Counted from the first letter of the stretch, positions 31,609 to 41,994 are shown. The stretch: 64,000 bases of DNA from Phyllobacterium zundukense (GCF_002764115.1 NZ_CP017940.1:3886703-3950702); one strand, 5' to 3'. Notes: a model not told the origin generated them from the sequence alone. Translations and numbers: made by a program.

Positions 31609-32315
31609 AGGGCTTCCGCCTTGAATTTCTGCCAGCCGGCAGAACGCAACTCGCAGGCGGGGCAGGTGCCGCAGCCATAGCCCCAGGCATGGCGCTTGGA
31701 ACGATCGCCGAGATAGCAAGTATGGGTGTTCTCGACGATAAGGTCGAGGAGCGGTTCACCGCCAAGGTCCTGGGCCAGCGCGAAGGTCTCGGCCTTGTCG
31801 AGCCACATCAACGGCGTTTCAATGGTGACGCGGCGATCGAGGCCGAGCGATAGTGCCACCTGCTGGGCTTTCAGCGTGTCATCGCGGCAGTCGGGATAGC
31901 CGGAATAATCGGTCTCGCACATGCCGCCGACAATGACGCGCAGGCCGCGGCGATAGGCCAGCGCCCCGGCGAGCGTGAAGAACAGCAGATTGCGGCCGGG
32001 CACGAAGGTATTGGGCAAGCCGTTTTCAGCCATCTCAATGGCAATATCATTGGTCATCGCAGATGCGCCGAGCTGCCCCACGACGCCGGCATCCAGCATA
32101 TGATCGTCGCCGAGCCTTGCCGCCCAATGTGGAAACTGCTTCGCCAGGGCGTTGCGGAACCCGCCACGCACTTCGAGCTCGATCCGGTGCCGCTGGCCAT
32201 AGTCAAAACCCACCGTCTCGACACGGTCGAAACGGGATAGCGCCCAGGCAAGGCACGTGGCGGAATCCTGTCCGCCGGAAAACAGGACCAGTGCGCCGTC
32301 AGAGTTGCGAGCCAT
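31605..32315 (-). CDS. queC: 7-cyano-7-deazaguanine synthase QueC
   Basis: ATP-dependent PP-loop enzyme converting 7-carboxy-7-deazaguanine to preQ0. The 236 residues show the PP-loop [14 protein letters not shown] at about residues 14-27 and a C-terminal zinc site with four cysteines in [16 protein letters not shown] and GTCPACELR. It is the first gene of the que operon. I checked its short leader for a preQ1 riboswitch and did not find the consensus. Confidence 0.96.
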   Translation of the reverse strand: MARNSDGALVLFSGGQDSATCLAWALSRFDRVETVGFDYGQRHRIELEVRGGFRNALAKQFPHWAARLGDDHMLDAGVVGQLGASAMTNDIAIEMAENGLPNTFVPGRNLLFFTLAGALAYRRGLRVIVGGMCETDYSGYPDCRDDTLKAQQVALSLGLDRRVTIETPLMWLDKAETFALAQDLGGEPLLDLIVENTHTCYLGDRSKRHAWGYGCGTCPACELRSAGWQKFKAEAL

Positions 32316-32395
32316 GAGTACTACCTTTTCGATGAAGCGGCCCCCTTTACAGGGCGCGGCTCACCGAGGCAAATCAAATCTCCAAAGGATCGGTG

Positions 32396-32803
32396 CTAGT
32401 CGCAGCCGGGATGGCCGATAACCGGCGTTTCATTGCGGTCGAGACCATACATGTAACTGCGTCCCCGAATGACAAAGGGGCTGTCGCAGCCTGTGTTGGG
32501 CGCCGGAACGACACCGACGACGACCGGATCGCTCACCGGGTAAATCACCGATGGCCCCTTGGCGCGCTTGTAGACCGGAACCTGCCGCCTAATATCGCGG
32601 CCCAACCCATCGGATTTCGCTGCCGAAGAACCCACGAAGATGATCTTCGGCCCGCCGGCTTCGTGCTGGATGACATTGCCATATTCGTCGCCGTAGGTGT
32701 TGCTGCTATTAAAATCGTTTGCGCCAGCAATCTGCGAAGCTGTCAGGACAAGCGCGAGTCCCATCGACGCCGCTACAGTACGGGTAGCTTTCTTCTGGAA
32801 CAT
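32396..32803 (-). CDS. Secreted hypothetical protein
   Basis: A 135-residue protein with a Sec signal peptide (SMGLALVLTASQIAGA, cut near residue 28). The mature part has two cysteines, one in NTGCDSPF and one in the terminal HPGCD, which could form a disulfide. It includes a short segment rich in Gly, Pro and Val. I recognise no domain. It precedes the que operon on the same strand by 80 bases but has its own promoter region towards the divergent acetyltransferase gene. Confidence 0.68.
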   Translation of the reverse strand: MFQKKATRTVAASMGLALVLTASQIAGANDFNSSNTYGDEYGNVIQHEAGGPKIIFVGSSAAKSDGLGRDIRRQVPVYKRAKGPSVIYPVSDPVVVGVVPAPNTGCDSPFVIRGRSYMYGLDRNETPVIGHPGCD

Positions 32804-32994
32804 CGCGGTTACCTCACGGATCGAACTTCCTAAACTTCGAGATTAACCTTTTATTAACAATTGTCATCTGCCCAAAACCTAATCAAATCGATTTTCATAC
32901 CGGGCGCAGGTTGACGGGCAGGACACAATCAACCAATCCTCCGGTTTATAAGAATTGCCTTAATCGGGCAGATGCCAAAGGGACGGAAGCGATC

Positions 32995-33468
32995 ATGACC
33001 AAGAAGACCGGAGATGAACACGCCATCGACATTTCTCTGCTGCATCTGAGTGATGCTCATGAATTCGCGCCGCTGCTTGCCAGCTATGCCCAGGCCTTGA
33101 AACGCGGTGCGCCGCGCCGTCCGGACGATTACTATGCGGAAAACCTCCTGCGTGACCGCGCTGCGGAAATCGCCGGTGCGCGTCTGGACGGTCATCTCGT
33201 CGGCTTCGTCATCTTCTACGATCTTCCCGAGCCGGTTTCCGGCATGCGCGCCGGTCAGGTGGACCATATCTATGTGCATCACGATCACCGTGGCAAAGGC
33301 ATTGCCAAGGCCCTGATCGATGTCCTCGCCGACAAGGCGGAGGAGCGCGGCTGGACCAAGCTCTCGCTCAATGCGCCGCGCGTGCCGGAGGACGGGCGCA
33401 AACTCTACGAACAGGTCGCGGCGCCGGCCGACTGGACGAGCTTCATCATACGGTTCGGTAACCAATAG
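32995..33468 (+). CDS. GNAT-family N-acetyltransferase
   Basis: A 157-residue acetyltransferase. The start MTKKTGDEHAIDISLL follows a GGGACGGAAG site; an in-frame ATG 28 codons upstream is rejected. The acetyl-CoA motif is VDHIYVHHDHRGKGIAKALID near residue 85, and the end contains the expected NAPRVPEDGRKLYEQV. The substrate is unknown. It is a single gene, divergent from the secreted hypothetical protein and followed by a long non-coding gap. Confidence 0.88.
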   Translation: MTKKTGDEHAIDISLLHLSDAHEFAPLLASYAQALKRGAPRRPDDYYAENLLRDRAAEIAGARLDGHLVGFVIFYDLPEPVSGMRAGQVDHIYVHHDHRGKGIAKALIDVLADKAEERGWTKLSLNAPRVPEDGRKLYEQVAAPADWTSFIIRFGNQ

Positions 33469-33841
33469 GAGCAGATCAACGCAGGGTAGCCGCAACATCA
33501 GCGGCATTCTGCGGGCGACTTGGTTTGTCGCATACCAACAGCGATAAAATGAGCCAGAATAGTGCAATCGGAACGTTATTCGGACAGACTCACTCAAATA
33601 TTTTTTTGCACCACACAGTGCCGGAAATTTGCCCTTACGAGGCCGGTTTGCATGCTTTAAACGATTGAATTTTAAGCAGAAACCTTAATGACTTGCTATT
33701 GTGACCAATTCGCCGCATGAGGGGGCGGAATGGGGCTTTGACGCAGTGCAAAAACCGGATTAAAACCCTTCTAAATTGCCTCTATCCAGCCTTTTCGGCC
33801 CTGCCCGTCTAACCAGATGCGGCGCTAATCTTGGGGACGCC
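33469..33841. other. Non-coding region upstream of sdhC
   Basis: This 373-base gap has no credible gene. It is AT-rich in its middle part (T-run near 33600) and must carry the sdh promoter. I saw no tRNA, no clear riboswitch and no repeat. Confidence 0.5.
33738..33766 (+). promoter_or_regulatory. Putative sigma-70 promoter of sdhCDAB
   Basis: TTGACG and TAAAAC with a 17-base spacer, ending 75 bases before the sdhC start. The -35 box is good, and the -10 box is only a partial match to the rhizobial consensus. Confidence 0.4.
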
Positions 33842-34240
33842 ATGAGCAAGACAAATCTACACGCAAACCGGCCATTGTCGCCGCATTTGCAAATCTACAA
33901 GCCAATCCCAACCATGGTCATGTCCATCGTCCACCGGATCACCGGCTCGGCGCTCTATGTTGGCACATTGCTGGTTGCCTGGTGGCTGATTGCGGCGGCG
34001 ACGAATGAGGAATATTTCAATTTCGTCAACGGGATTTATGGTTCCTGGTTCGGCCGCCTGGTGCTGCTCGGCTATACCTGGGCTCTCATTCACCACATGA
34101 TCGGCGGCATACGCCACCTGATCTGGGATACGGGTCGGGGCCTGGATAAGGACACGACCACGAAAATGGCCTGGGCTTCGCTCATTCTTTCCGTCGCTCT
34201 GACGATCCTTGTCTGGATCGCCGCATTCACAATAGCTTAA
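33842..34240 (+). CDS. sdhC: Succinate dehydrogenase cytochrome b556 subunit
   Basis: Membrane anchor binding heme b and quinone in complex II. The start MSKTNLHANRPLSPHLQIYK is the family N-terminus; 22 in-frame codons upstream are rejected. The 132 residues form three membrane helices, with IVHRITGSALYVG near residue 30 and the heme-ligand histidine in HHMIGGIRHLIWD near residue 85. It is first in sdhCDAB. Confidence 0.95.
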   Translation: MSKTNLHANRPLSPHLQIYKPIPTMVMSIVHRITGSALYVGTLLVAWWLIAAATNEEYFNFVNGIYGSWFGRLVLLGYTWALIHHMIGGIRHLIWDTGRGLDKDTTTKMAWASLILSVALTILVWIAAFTIA

Positions 34241-34251
34241 AGGAGGCGGAA

Positions 34252-34635
34252 ATGAGCGATATGCGCACGCCGCTTAAGAAAGTTCGCGGACTTGGTTCCG
34301 CGAAGGAGGGCACGGATCATTTCTGGCGTCAGCGGCTGACGGCGCTGGCCAATATCCCGGTGATGCTGTTTTTCATCGGGCTGATCCTGTCCCTGCATGG
34401 TGCTGGCTTTGCCGAGACAAGGTCAGCCCTCTCCCACCCGCTGACAGCCCTGGTTCTCCTGATGATGATCATCTCCGGTCTCTATCATATGCGCCTCGGC
34501 ATGCAGGTGATCATTGAAGACTACGTACACGGCGAAGGCACGAAGATCGTGCTGTTGATGCTCAATACATTCTTCGCTCTGGCGGTTGGCATTGTCAGCG
34601 TCTTTGCGATCCTCAAGCTGAGCTTCGGAGTTTAA
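34252..34635 (+). CDS. sdhD: Succinate dehydrogenase hydrophobic membrane anchor subunit
   Basis: Second membrane anchor of complex II, 127 residues with three hydrophobic helices. The opening [20 protein letters not shown] and the helix [19 protein letters not shown], with the heme-ligand histidine and quinone-site Asp-Tyr, are typical. A GGAGG site lies before the ATG. It sits 11 bases after sdhC and eight before sdhA. Confidence 0.95.
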   Translation: MSDMRTPLKKVRGLGSAKEGTDHFWRQRLTALANIPVMLFFIGLILSLHGAGFAETRSALSHPLTALVLLMMIISGLYHMRLGMQVIIEDYVHGEGTKIVLLMLNTFFALAVGIVSVFAILKLSFGV

Positions 34636-34643
34636 ACTCTATC

Positions 34644-36476
34644 ATGGCACCAACAGAAAAAATCGGCGGCAAGGCCTATACATTCGTCGACCACAAGTTC
34701 GATGTGGTCGTGGTCGGGGCCGGAGGCGCTGGCCTGCGGGCAACGCTCGGCATGGCCGAGCAGGGCCTGAAGACCGCCTGTATCACCAAGGTCTTCCCGA
34801 CCCGCTCGCACACGGTTGCGGCGCAGGGCGGCATTGCCGCCTCGCTCAGCAATATGGGGCCGGATTCCTGGCAATGGCACATGTATGACACCGTCAAGGG
34901 TTCCGACTGGCTCGGAGACACCGACGCGATGGAATATCTGGCGCGCGAAGCGCCGGCAGCGGTCTATGAGCTTGAGCATTATGGCGTGCCGTTCTCCCGT
35001 ACCGAAGCAGGCAAAATCTACCAGCGCCCCTTTGGCGGGCACATGATGAATTACGGCGATGGTCCGCCGGTGCAGCGCACCTGCGCCGCGGCCGACCGCA
35101 CCGGCCACGCCATCCTGCACACGCTCTATGGCCAGTCCTTGCGCAACAATGCGCAGTTCTTCATCGAATATTTCGCGCTCGATCTCATCCAGGATGAGGA
35201 TGGCACGATCACCGGCGTTGTCGCCTGGAATCTCGATGATGGCACGATTCATCGTTTTGCCGCCAAGATGGTGGTCATGGCTACGGGCGGCTACGGGCGC
35301 TCCTATTTCTCCGCGACCTCGGCGCATACCTGTACAGGTGACGGCGGCGGCATGGTCGCCCGCGCTGGGCTGCCATTGCAGGACATGGAGTTCGTGCAGT
35401 TTCATCCGACCGGCATCTACGGCGCCGGCTGTCTGATCACCGAAGGCGCGCGCGGCGAGGGCGGCTATCTCGTCAATTCCGAAGGCGAGCGCTTCATGGA
35501 GCGCTATGCGCCCTCCGCCAAGGATCTGGCATCGCGCGACGTGGTTTCGCGTTGCATGACGCTGGAAATCCGCGAAGGTCGCGGTGTCGGCAAGAACAAG
35601 GATCATATCTTCCTGCATCTGGATCACCTCGATCCGGCGGTCCTGCATGAACGCCTGCCCGGCATTTCGGAATCGGCGAAGATTTTCGCCGGCGTTGACC
35701 TCACGAAGGAGCCGATTCCGGTCCTCCCGACGGTTCACTACAATATGGGCGGCATTCCGACCAATTACTGGGGCGAGGCGCTCAACCCGACCCCCGACAA
35801 TCCCGACCGCATCCAGCCTGGTTTGATGGCCGTGGGTGAAGCGGGCTGCGCCTCGGTGCACGGGGCCAACCGTCTAGGCTCCAACTCGCTGATCGATCTT
35901 GTCGTGTTCGGTCGCGCAGCCGCGATCCGCGCTGGCGAGGTGATTGATCGCAATGCCAAGATCCCGGATATCAACGAAGCTTCGGTAACGAAGATCATGG
36001 ATCGCTTTGATCGTCTTCGTCATGCCAATGGAAGCACGCCCACAGCTGCCTTGCGCGAAAAGATGCAGCGGACCATGCAGGAAGATGCGGCCGTGTTCCG
36101 CACATCGGAATCGCTGAAGTCCGGCGTTCAACGCATGGAAAAGATCTGGAGCGAGTTGCCGGACGTCAAGGTCACCGACCGTTCGATGATCTGGAATTCC
36201 GACCTGGTGGAAACGCTGGAACTGGAAAACCTGATGGCCAACGCCCTGACCACGGTCGTTGCCGCCGAAGCGCGCAAGGAAAGCCGCGGCGCCCATGCGC
36301 ATGAGGATTTCCCCAACCGCGATGACGTTAACTGGCGCAAGCACAGCCTCGCCTGGCTCACCCCAGACGGCGAGGTTACGCTCGGTTACCGTCCTGTCCA
36401 CCTTGACCCGCTGGTCAAGGAGGAGGATGGGGGCATCAGCCTCGCCAAGATCGCGCCGAAAGCGCGTGTGTATTGA
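34644..36476 (+). CDS. sdhA: Succinate dehydrogenase flavoprotein subunit
   Basis: Catalytic FAD subunit of complex II, 610 residues. Visible features are the FAD motif [13 protein letters not shown] near residue 27, the covalent FAD histidine in [12 protein letters not shown] near residue 55, active-site segments [21 protein letters not shown], and the C-terminal [11 protein letters not shown]. Both length and spacing to sdhB (18 bases) are normal. Confidence 0.98.
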   Translation: MAPTEKIGGKAYTFVDHKFDVVVVGAGGAGLRATLGMAEQGLKTACITKVFPTRSHTVAAQGGIAASLSNMGPDSWQWHMYDTVKGSDWLGDTDAMEYLAREAPAAVYELEHYGVPFSRTEAGKIYQRPFGGHMMNYGDGPPVQRTCAAADRTGHAILHTLYGQSLRNNAQFFIEYFALDLIQDEDGTITGVVAWNLDDGTIHRFAAKMVVMATGGYGRSYFSATSAHTCTGDGGGMVARAGLPLQDMEFVQFHPTGIYGAGCLITEGARGEGGYLVNSEGERFMERYAPSAKDLASRDVVSRCMTLEIREGRGVGKNKDHIFLHLDHLDPAVLHERLPGISESAKIFAGVDLTKEPIPVLPTVHYNMGGIPTNYWGEALNPTPDNPDRIQPGLMAVGEAGCASVHGANRLGSNSLIDLVVFGRAAAIRAGEVIDRNAKIPDINEASVTKIMDRFDRLRHANGSTPTAALREKMQRTMQEDAAVFRTSESLKSGVQRMEKIWSELPDVKVTDRSMIWNSDLVETLELENLMANALTTVVAAEARKESRGAHAHEDFPNRDDVNWRKHSLAWLTPDGEVTLGYRPVHLDPLVKEEDGGISLAKIAPKARVY

Positions 36477-36494
36477 TCAAGGAACCAGAATATC

Positions 36495-37274
36495 ATGGTT
36501 GAACTTGCACTTCCCAAGAACTCGCAGATGCGTCCCGGCAAGACCTGGGATCGTCCGCAGGGCGCGAACAATTTGCGCGAGTACCGGATATACCGCTGGT
36601 CGCCGGATGATGGCGAAAATCCCCGCATCGACACCTATTATGTCGATCTGGACGATTGCGGCCCGATGGTTCTCGATGGCCTGTTGTGGATCAAGAACAA
36701 GATTGATCCGACGCTGACGCTGCGCCGCTCCTGCCGTGAAGGCATTTGCGGTTCCTGTGCCATGAATATTGATGGGACCAATACGCTCGCCTGCACCAAG
36801 GGCATGGATGAGATCAAGGGACCGGTGAAGATCTATCCGCTGCCGCACCTGCCGGTGGTCAAGGATCTGGTACCGGATCTGTCCAACTTCTATGCCCAGC
36901 ACCGGTCGATTGAACCGTGGCTGAAGACTGTGTCGCCCGAGCCCGCTAAGGAATGGCTGCAGAGCCATGAGGACCGCGCCAAGCTGGACGGTCTTTATGA
37001 GTGCATCCTTTGCGCCTGCTGCTCGACATCCTGCCCGAGCTACTGGTGGAATGGCGATCGCTATCTTGGCCCCGCCGTTCTGCTGCAGGCCTATCGCTGG
37101 CTGATCGACAGCCGCGACGAAGCTACGGGCGAGCGGCTCGACAATCTCGAAGATCCGTTCCGTCTCTATCGTTGCCACACGATCATGAACTGCGCGCAAA
37201 CCTGCCCCAAGGGCCTGAACCCGGCCAAGGCGATTGCCGAGATCAAGAAGATGATGATCGAGCGGCGGGTCTGA
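36495..37274 (+). CDS. sdhB: Succinate dehydrogenase iron-sulfur subunit
   Basis: Electron-transfer subunit of complex II, 259 residues. The 2Fe-2S cluster cysteines are in [16 protein letters not shown] and TLAC, the 4Fe-4S set in [16 protein letters not shown], and the 3Fe-4S set in [17 protein letters not shown]. It is the last gene of the sdh operon and is followed by a hairpin shared with the convergent OsmC gene. Confidence 0.98.
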   Translation: MVELALPKNSQMRPGKTWDRPQGANNLREYRIYRWSPDDGENPRIDTYYVDLDDCGPMVLDGLLWIKNKIDPTLTLRRSCREGICGSCAMNIDGTNTLACTKGMDEIKGPVKIYPLPHLPVVKDLVPDLSNFYAQHRSIEPWLKTVSPEPAKEWLQSHEDRAKLDGLYECILCACCSTSCPSYWWNGDRYLGPAVLLQAYRWLIDSRDEATGERLDNLEDPFRLYRCHTIMNCAQTCPKGLNPAKAIAEIKKMMIERRV

Positions 37275-37349
37275 TCCAGCGCTGCCAGCGTTGTTGTTTG
37301 TGGTTCGACACTCACAACGCATCTGATAATGTAATCAGAGTAAAATCAA

Positions 37350-37372
37350 AACGGGCGCCGAAAGCGCCCGTT
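37350..37372. terminator. Bidirectional hairpin between sdhB and the OsmC gene
   Basis: ACGGGCGC and GCGCCCGT (extended by an A-T pair) form a 9-bp stem around CGAAA. The minus-strand side is followed by a T-rich run, so it is a good terminator for the OsmC gene; the plus-strand tail TCTGCATTT is weaker for sdhB. Confidence 0.8.
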
Positions 37373-37395
37373 CTGCATTTAGCCGTTTCAAATAA

Positions 37396-37833
37396 TCACG
37401 CCAGCTTGGCATCCAGTGTGACCTCGATCGCCCCGAGGGCTTTTGACAGCGGGCAAGTGGCTTTTGCCTGTCCGGCCAGCTTGGCGAAGGTAGCCTCGTC
37501 GATCCCTGGAACATCGCCAACCAGTGTCAGGGCGCTGCGGGTGATTTCGAAGCCGCCGCCCGCAGCCGGGCCTATCGTCACTTTTGCCTTGGCCTCCAGA
37601 TTTGCGGCCGGCGTGCCATTCTCCGCGAGAAAATGCGAAAGCTGCATGGCGAAGCATCCGGCATGGGCTGCGGCCAGCAGCTCTTCCGGATTGGTGCCGG
37701 AGGTGCCGCTTTCATCCTGGAAGCGTGCCTTGAAATTATAAGGAAGACCCTTGAGCGCGCCGCTTTGCGTGTCGAGCGTACCGGCACCGTCGGTAAGGGC
37801 GCCTTTCCAGATCGCTGTAGCTTGTCTGTCCAT
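37396..37833 (-). CDS. OsmC-family peroxiredoxin
   Basis: A 145-residue OsmC-type thiol peroxidase that detoxifies organic hydroperoxides. The start MDRQATAIWKGALTDG is the family N-terminus; ten upstream codons are rejected. The two catalytic cysteines appear in AAAHAGCFAMQLSHFL near residue 58 and KATCPLSKAL near the end, with the active-site arginine region absent of change. It converges on sdhB. Confidence 0.92.
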   Translation of the reverse strand: MDRQATAIWKGALTDGAGTLDTQSGALKGLPYNFKARFQDESGTSGTNPEELLAAAHAGCFAMQLSHFLAENGTPAANLEAKAKVTIGPAAGGGFEITRSALTLVGDVPGIDEATFAKLAGQAKATCPLSKALGAIEVTLDAKLA

Positions 37834-38014
37834 TTGTATCTCCCTCGTTGGAACTGGTTGCATGGCGTGGAATCACGCCGTCATCAGGCTTGGCGATAAC
37901 GGCTTCGTGCTACCATGGTTCCGTATCATATCCATGGCACTGTATTATTCCATTGCCTATTTTACCGTCCTATTTCCCTTTCGTAGAATTAGCCCTTTTT
38001 TAAGGGTTTTGATC

Positions 38015-38539
38015 ATGCATATTGTCCTCGCAATTCTTGGAATTCTCGGCGGCGGCTTGTTCTGGTGGTACAGGTTAAAAGTGTTGGGTGACGCGGCTAG
38101 CGATGCCATCGACAGTGCCGGGCGTGTGCGTGGATATTTTCGGCGCAGGAAGATACGGCTGCAGGCCGAGCATTCGCCATTGACGGCCATTGAGGATCCG
38201 GTTCTTGCGGCGGCAACTGTGATCTTCGCAATCATCGCTGAAGATATCCTGATCACTGAAGGGCATTTCGATGCAGTGCGGAGCGTCTTAATCGATATCA
38301 GCAATCCCAGGAAGGCAGACGAGGCGATGATCTATGCCAAATGGGCCTTTATCCAGATTGGCGATACGCCGACAGTTATCGAAAAAACGTCGCCGTTTCT
38401 GCGCCAGCGGCTCAATGATCTGGAAAAAAATGAATTGATTGATATGGTAGGGGTGGCCGCTGCTGCCGTTCCAGTCTCCCACCATTATGGCCAGCGTGTC
38501 AGAAAGCTCAAACAGCGGCTTGGCCTACAAGTCGACTGA
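38015..38539 (+). CDS. Membrane-anchored TerB-like protein
   Basis: A 174-residue protein from an ATG preceded by AAGGG. An N-terminal membrane helix (IVLAILGILGGGLFWWY) is followed by a basic stretch and a helical domain with ATVIFAIIAEDILITEGHFD and two acidic motifs, which resembles the TerB (tellurite resistance) fold. The assignment is from pattern only. The open frame reaches upstream across the OsmC promoter region, which I reject as coding. The next gene begins 28 bases after the stop. Confidence 0.65.
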   Translation: MHIVLAILGILGGGLFWWYRLKVLGDAASDAIDSAGRVRGYFRRRKIRLQAEHSPLTAIEDPVLAAATVIFAIIAEDILITEGHFDAVRSVLIDISNPRKADEAMIYAKWAFIQIGDTPTVIEKTSPFLRQRLNDLEKNELIDMVGVAAAAVPVSHHYGQRVRKLKQRLGLQVD

Positions 38540-38567
38540 TCAACCCAAAATCGAACAGGAAGATCTC

Positions 38568-39608
38568 GTGAAACTGAAAAAGCTTGGCCGTACGGATATT
38601 GACGTCACGGAAATTTGCCTCGGCACGATGACTTGGGGCGTGCAGAACACCGAAGAAGACGCGCATCGGCAGATCGACTATGCGCTCGAGGCAGGCATCA
38701 ATTTCATGGATACGGCGGAAGTCTATGCCATTCCATCAAGTGCCGAAACCTATGGCAAGACCGAGAATTATATCGGTACATGGTTCAAGAAAACCGGCAA
38801 GCGGGACCAGTTTGTGCTCGCTACCAAGGTCTCGGGCGGCGGCAACAGCTGGATCCGCAATGGAACACGACCGGACAGGAATTCGGTGCGTGAAGCGGTC
38901 GAAGGCAGCCTGAAGCGGCTGCAGACCGACTATATCGACCTCTATCAGGTGCATTATCCCGCTCGCGGCCATTATCACTTTGGCTCCGCCTGGAATTATG
39001 CCCCGCAGAAACAGGACAAGAACCTGGTCACGACGCAGATCGAAGAGGCGCTTGCCGGCCTTGATGATATGGTCAAGGAAGGCAAGATCCGGCACATCGG
39101 CCTTTCCAACGAGACAGCATGGGGCATTGGCCAATGGCTGAAGCTTGCCGAACGCAGCGACCTGCCGCGGGTTGCTTCCGTACAGAACGAATACAGCCTG
39201 ATCCAGCGCGTGTTCGACCTCGATCTTGCCGAACTCAGCCATCACGAGGATGTCGGGCTGCTGGCCTACTCATCGCTGGCTTCGGGTGTCCTGACCGGTA
39301 AATACCTGGACGGGAAAATGCCGGCGGGAACGCGCGGTGCCATCCAGCCAGGCGGCCTTTGGCGCAGCAACGAACATTCCGCGCCTGCGGTGAAGGCCTA
39401 TATCGATCTTGCGCGCAAGCACGGTCTCGACGTGGCGCAGATGGCCATCGCCTTTGCTTTGACGCGGCCGTTCATGACCTCGGTTATTATCGGCGCAACT
39501 TCCATGGAGCAATTGAAGACCGATATCTGGGCAAGCCAGATCACGCTGTCGCCGGAGATCCTAAAGGAGATCGACGCAATCTACCGCCAATATCCGCGTC
39601 CGCTCTAG
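38568..39608 (+). CDS. Aldo/keto reductase
   Basis: A 346-residue NADPH-dependent aldo/keto reductase of the Tas type. The start is a GTG with an AGGAAG site eight bases upstream, giving MKLKKLGRTDIDVTEICLGT. Catalytic residues lie in INFMDTAEVYAIP (Asp and Tyr) and in the lysine of VLATKVSGGG; YIDLYQVHYPAR provides the histidine. In-frame starts upstream would overlap the TerB-like gene and are rejected. It ends directly at the stop of the convergent UbiH-type gene. Confidence 0.93.
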   Translation: MKLKKLGRTDIDVTEICLGTMTWGVQNTEEDAHRQIDYALEAGINFMDTAEVYAIPSSAETYGKTENYIGTWFKKTGKRDQFVLATKVSGGGNSWIRNGTRPDRNSVREAVEGSLKRLQTDYIDLYQVHYPARGHYHFGSAWNYAPQKQDKNLVTTQIEEALAGLDDMVKEGKIRHIGLSNETAWGIGQWLKLAERSDLPRVASVQNEYSLIQRVFDLDLAELSHHEDVGLLAYSSLASGVLTGKYLDGKMPAGTRGAIQPGGLWRSNEHSAPAVKAYIDLARKHGLDVAQMAIAFALTRPFMTSVIIGATSMEQLKTDIWASQITLSPEILKEIDAIYRQYPRPL

Positions 39609-40832
39609 CTAGATCGGCTGGCCCTGCAGTAATTTGGGCGCTGTCGTCGACAATCCCGCGGCCTGGCGGATGAAGAATCCCTTGAGCCGCGGCATCCGTT
39701 CGACAAGTCCGAGCCCGAAGTCGCGCAGGGCGCGGACCGGCACATTGTCGTTGGAGAACAGCCGGTTCAGAACGTCGGTGGTAACGCCCATTTGCACCGT
39801 GTCGAAGCGGCGCCATGTTTGATAGCGTTCGAGTACCGCCACCGAGCCGATGTCGAGGCCGAGGCGGTCGGCATCGACAATCGTCTCCGCCAGTGCTGCC
39901 GCATCCTTGAAGCCAAGATTGAGGCCCTGCCCGGCAATCGGGTGGATGCCATGCGCGGCATCGCCTGCAAGCGCGAAGCGCGGTTTGACGAAATCGCGCG
40001 CCAGAGTCAGCCCCAGCGGAAACGATTTACGTGGGCCTTCGACATGTAGTTCGCCAAGTTTCAGGCCGAAACGCTGTTCGAGTTCGGCCTCGAAGACAAA
40101 ATCATCTTCCTTGATCAGCCGTTCGGCATCGGCGGTGCGTTCGGTCCAGACCAGCGAGGAGCGGTTGCCCTTGAGCGGCAGGATGGCGAAGGGGCCGGCG
40201 GGCAGGAAATGTTCTTCGGCGCGGCCATGGTGCGGGCGCTCATGCGCGACGGTGCAGACGATGCCGGACTGGCCATATTCCCAGTCGACCGTCTTGATGC
40301 CCGCCATGTCGCGCAGGCGGGATTTCACGCCGTCGGCGGCAATCAAAAGCCGCGTGCGCAGGCTCTTGTCTTTGGCATAGTGAACAGTCAGGTGCGCCTC
40401 GCCCTGTTCGAAACCGTTGACGGGCGCGCCTTCGATGAAGGCAATCCCGAGTTCTTCCGCCTTGGCCCGCAGCGAGGCGTTGAGGACGCGGTTCTCCACC
40501 ATGTGCGCAAAGGGTTCGCCCGGTTCGATTTCCCCGTTGAAGGTCAGGAATACCGGCCGCACCGGATCGGAGGTGCGCGAATCGGTAACAATCATTTCGG
40601 TGATGGGTTGCGCCTCGGGCAGGATGGCGTCCCAGCAGCCGAGCCGGTCGAGCATGCGGCTCGCGGCGGCGGCGATCGCCGATGCGCGTGTGTCGTTGCG
40701 CCAGACCCCGGCCGGTGCCGCATCGATGACGGTAACGGTGAGGTGCGGGGCCGATGATTTCAGCGCCACGGCCGTCGCGAGGCCGACATAGCCTGCGCCC
40801 GCAATGATGATATCGGTGCTTCGTTCAACCAT
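39609..40832 (-). CDS. UbiH/UbiF/VisC/COQ6 family FAD-dependent hydroxylase
   Basis: A 407-residue flavoprotein monooxygenase expected to hydroxylate the ubiquinone ring. Markers are the FAD motif IAGAGYVGLATAVALK, the middle LIAADGVKSRLRDMAGI (DG motif), and GDAAHGIHPIAGQGLNLGFKD near residue 300. Which ring position it modifies cannot be decided: rhizobia use few, promiscuous hydroxylases (UbiL, UbiM type). It diverges from tesB by about 90 bases. Confidence 0.93.
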   Translation of the reverse strand: MVERSTDIIIAGAGYVGLATAVALKSSAPHLTVTVIDAAPAGVWRNDTRASAIAAAASRMLDRLGCWDAILPEAQPITEMIVTDSRTSDPVRPVFLTFNGEIEPGEPFAHMVENRVLNASLRAKAEELGIAFIEGAPVNGFEQGEAHLTVHYAKDKSLRTRLLIAADGVKSRLRDMAGIKTVDWEYGQSGIVCTVAHERPHHGRAEEHFLPAGPFAILPLKGNRSSLVWTERTADAERLIKEDDFVFEAELEQRFGLKLGELHVEGPRKSFPLGLTLARDFVKPRFALAGDAAHGIHPIAGQGLNLGFKDAAALAETIVDADRLGLDIGSVAVLERYQTWRRFDTVQMGVTTDVLNRLFSNDNVPVRALRDFGLGLVERMPRLKGFFIRQAAGLSTTAPKLLQGQPI

Positions 40833-40922
40833 GATTGCCTCCGGTTACCCTATGCGGCGCTTGACTTCACCGCCTCTTCCTGTTGCAAGCGTTGGGAACG
40901 CGCGAAACAGGAGATGCCGATC

Positions 40923-41792
40923 ATGTCTGACGCCATGAAAGAGCTTTTGTCCATACTCGACCTTGAGACGCTTGAACACAACCTGTTTCGAGGTCGCAGC
41001 CCGCAGGTCGGCTGGCAGCGCGTCTTCGGCGGGCAGGTGATCGGCCAGGCGCTGGTGGCGGCGCAGCGCACCGTCGATCCACTCCGGCATGTGCATTCGC
41101 TCCACGGCTATTTCATGCGTGCCGGCGACCCGAAAGTGCCGATCATCTATGAGGTGGATCGCATCCGCGATGGCTCCAGCTTTACCACACGGCGCGTCGT
41201 CGGCATCCAGCACGGCCATGCGATTTTTTCGCTCGAAGCCTCGTTCCAGATCGAGGAGGCGGGGCTCGAGCACCAGAAGCCGCGGCCGCTCGACCTCACT
41301 CCGCCGGAACAGCTGATCAGCGACAAGGATCTGAAGGAACAGTATCTGCAGAATGCTCCGGCCAATATTCGCCGTTACTGGGAGCAGGACCGGCCGATCG
41401 AGCTGAAGCCGCTGTCGCTCACCCATTATTTCTCCCGCGAGAAGCTGCCGCCGGAGCAGAATGTCTGGATCAGGGCCACCGGTCCAGTGCCGGAGGATCG
41501 CGCCGTGCAGGCCGCCGTCCTTGCCTATCTCTCGGATATGACCTTGCTCGACACCTCGCTCTATGCTCACGGCCGGTCGATCTTCGACCGTGATCTGCAG
41601 GTGGCTAGCCTCGACCATGCCATGTGGTTTCACCGGCCCTGCCGTTTCGATGACTGGCTGCTTTATACGGCAGACAGTCCGAGTACATCCGGTGCGCGTG
41701 GGTTCAACCGTGGTGCAATCTATAGCCGTGACGGTACATTGATTGCATCGACCGCGCAGGAAGGCCTAATTCGTGTGCATCCTGTGGAATGA
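40923..41792 (+). CDS. tesB: Acyl-CoA thioesterase II
   Basis: Hydrolyses medium- and long-chain acyl-CoA; double hotdog fold. The ATG at 40923 is preferred to the one at 40914 because AGGAG lies nine bases before it. The 289-residue protein has LEHNLFRGRSPQVGWQRVFGGQ at the start, FFSLEASFQIEE as IFSLEASFQIEE near residue 105, and the C-terminal SLDHAMWFHRPCRFDDWLLY with the catalytic aspartate, followed by GARGFNRGAIYSRDG. Confidence 0.95.
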   Translation: MSDAMKELLSILDLETLEHNLFRGRSPQVGWQRVFGGQVIGQALVAAQRTVDPLRHVHSLHGYFMRAGDPKVPIIYEVDRIRDGSSFTTRRVVGIQHGHAIFSLEASFQIEEAGLEHQKPRPLDLTPPEQLISDKDLKEQYLQNAPANIRRYWEQDRPIELKPLSLTHYFSREKLPPEQNVWIRATGPVPEDRAVQAAVLAYLSDMTLLDTSLYAHGRSIFDRDLQVASLDHAMWFHRPCRFDDWLLYTADSPSTSGARGFNRGAIYSRDGTLIASTAQEGLIRVHPVE

Positions 41793-41914
41793 ACCTTAAC
41801 CATTTGTTCACAATTGCCTACTTTTTAGGCATGTTGCTGAAAAATGCGTAATCATGCTGCATGCGGTTAAAAATATCTAATTATAATCAATAGCTTAGCA
41901 TTCAGTTTCGAGTC

Positions 41915-41930
41915 TGGCACGGAACTTGAA
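41915..41930 (+). promoter_or_regulatory. Sigma-54 promoter of glnK-amtB
   Basis: TGGCACGGAACTTGAA matches the -24/-12 consensus TGGCAC-N5-TTGCA with correct spacing of GG and the -12 G; the only departure is TTGAA for TTGCA. It lies 118 bases before the glnK start. Nitrogen-responsive glnK-amtB operons are classically driven by RpoN and NtrC. I could not identify a clear NtrC binding site upstream. Confidence 0.75.
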
Positions 41931-41994
41931 TACTCCTGACCAGTCACCAACGGCCACAGTCGGCTTGAGGCGATGGGTACAACGCGGGTTGCTG

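Noticed and set aside
32316..32395. Possible preQ1 riboswitch in the leader of the que operon
   Set aside because: The leader is short and contains small GC hairpins, but I could not fit the preQ1-I stem, loop and A-rich tail, so it is not called.
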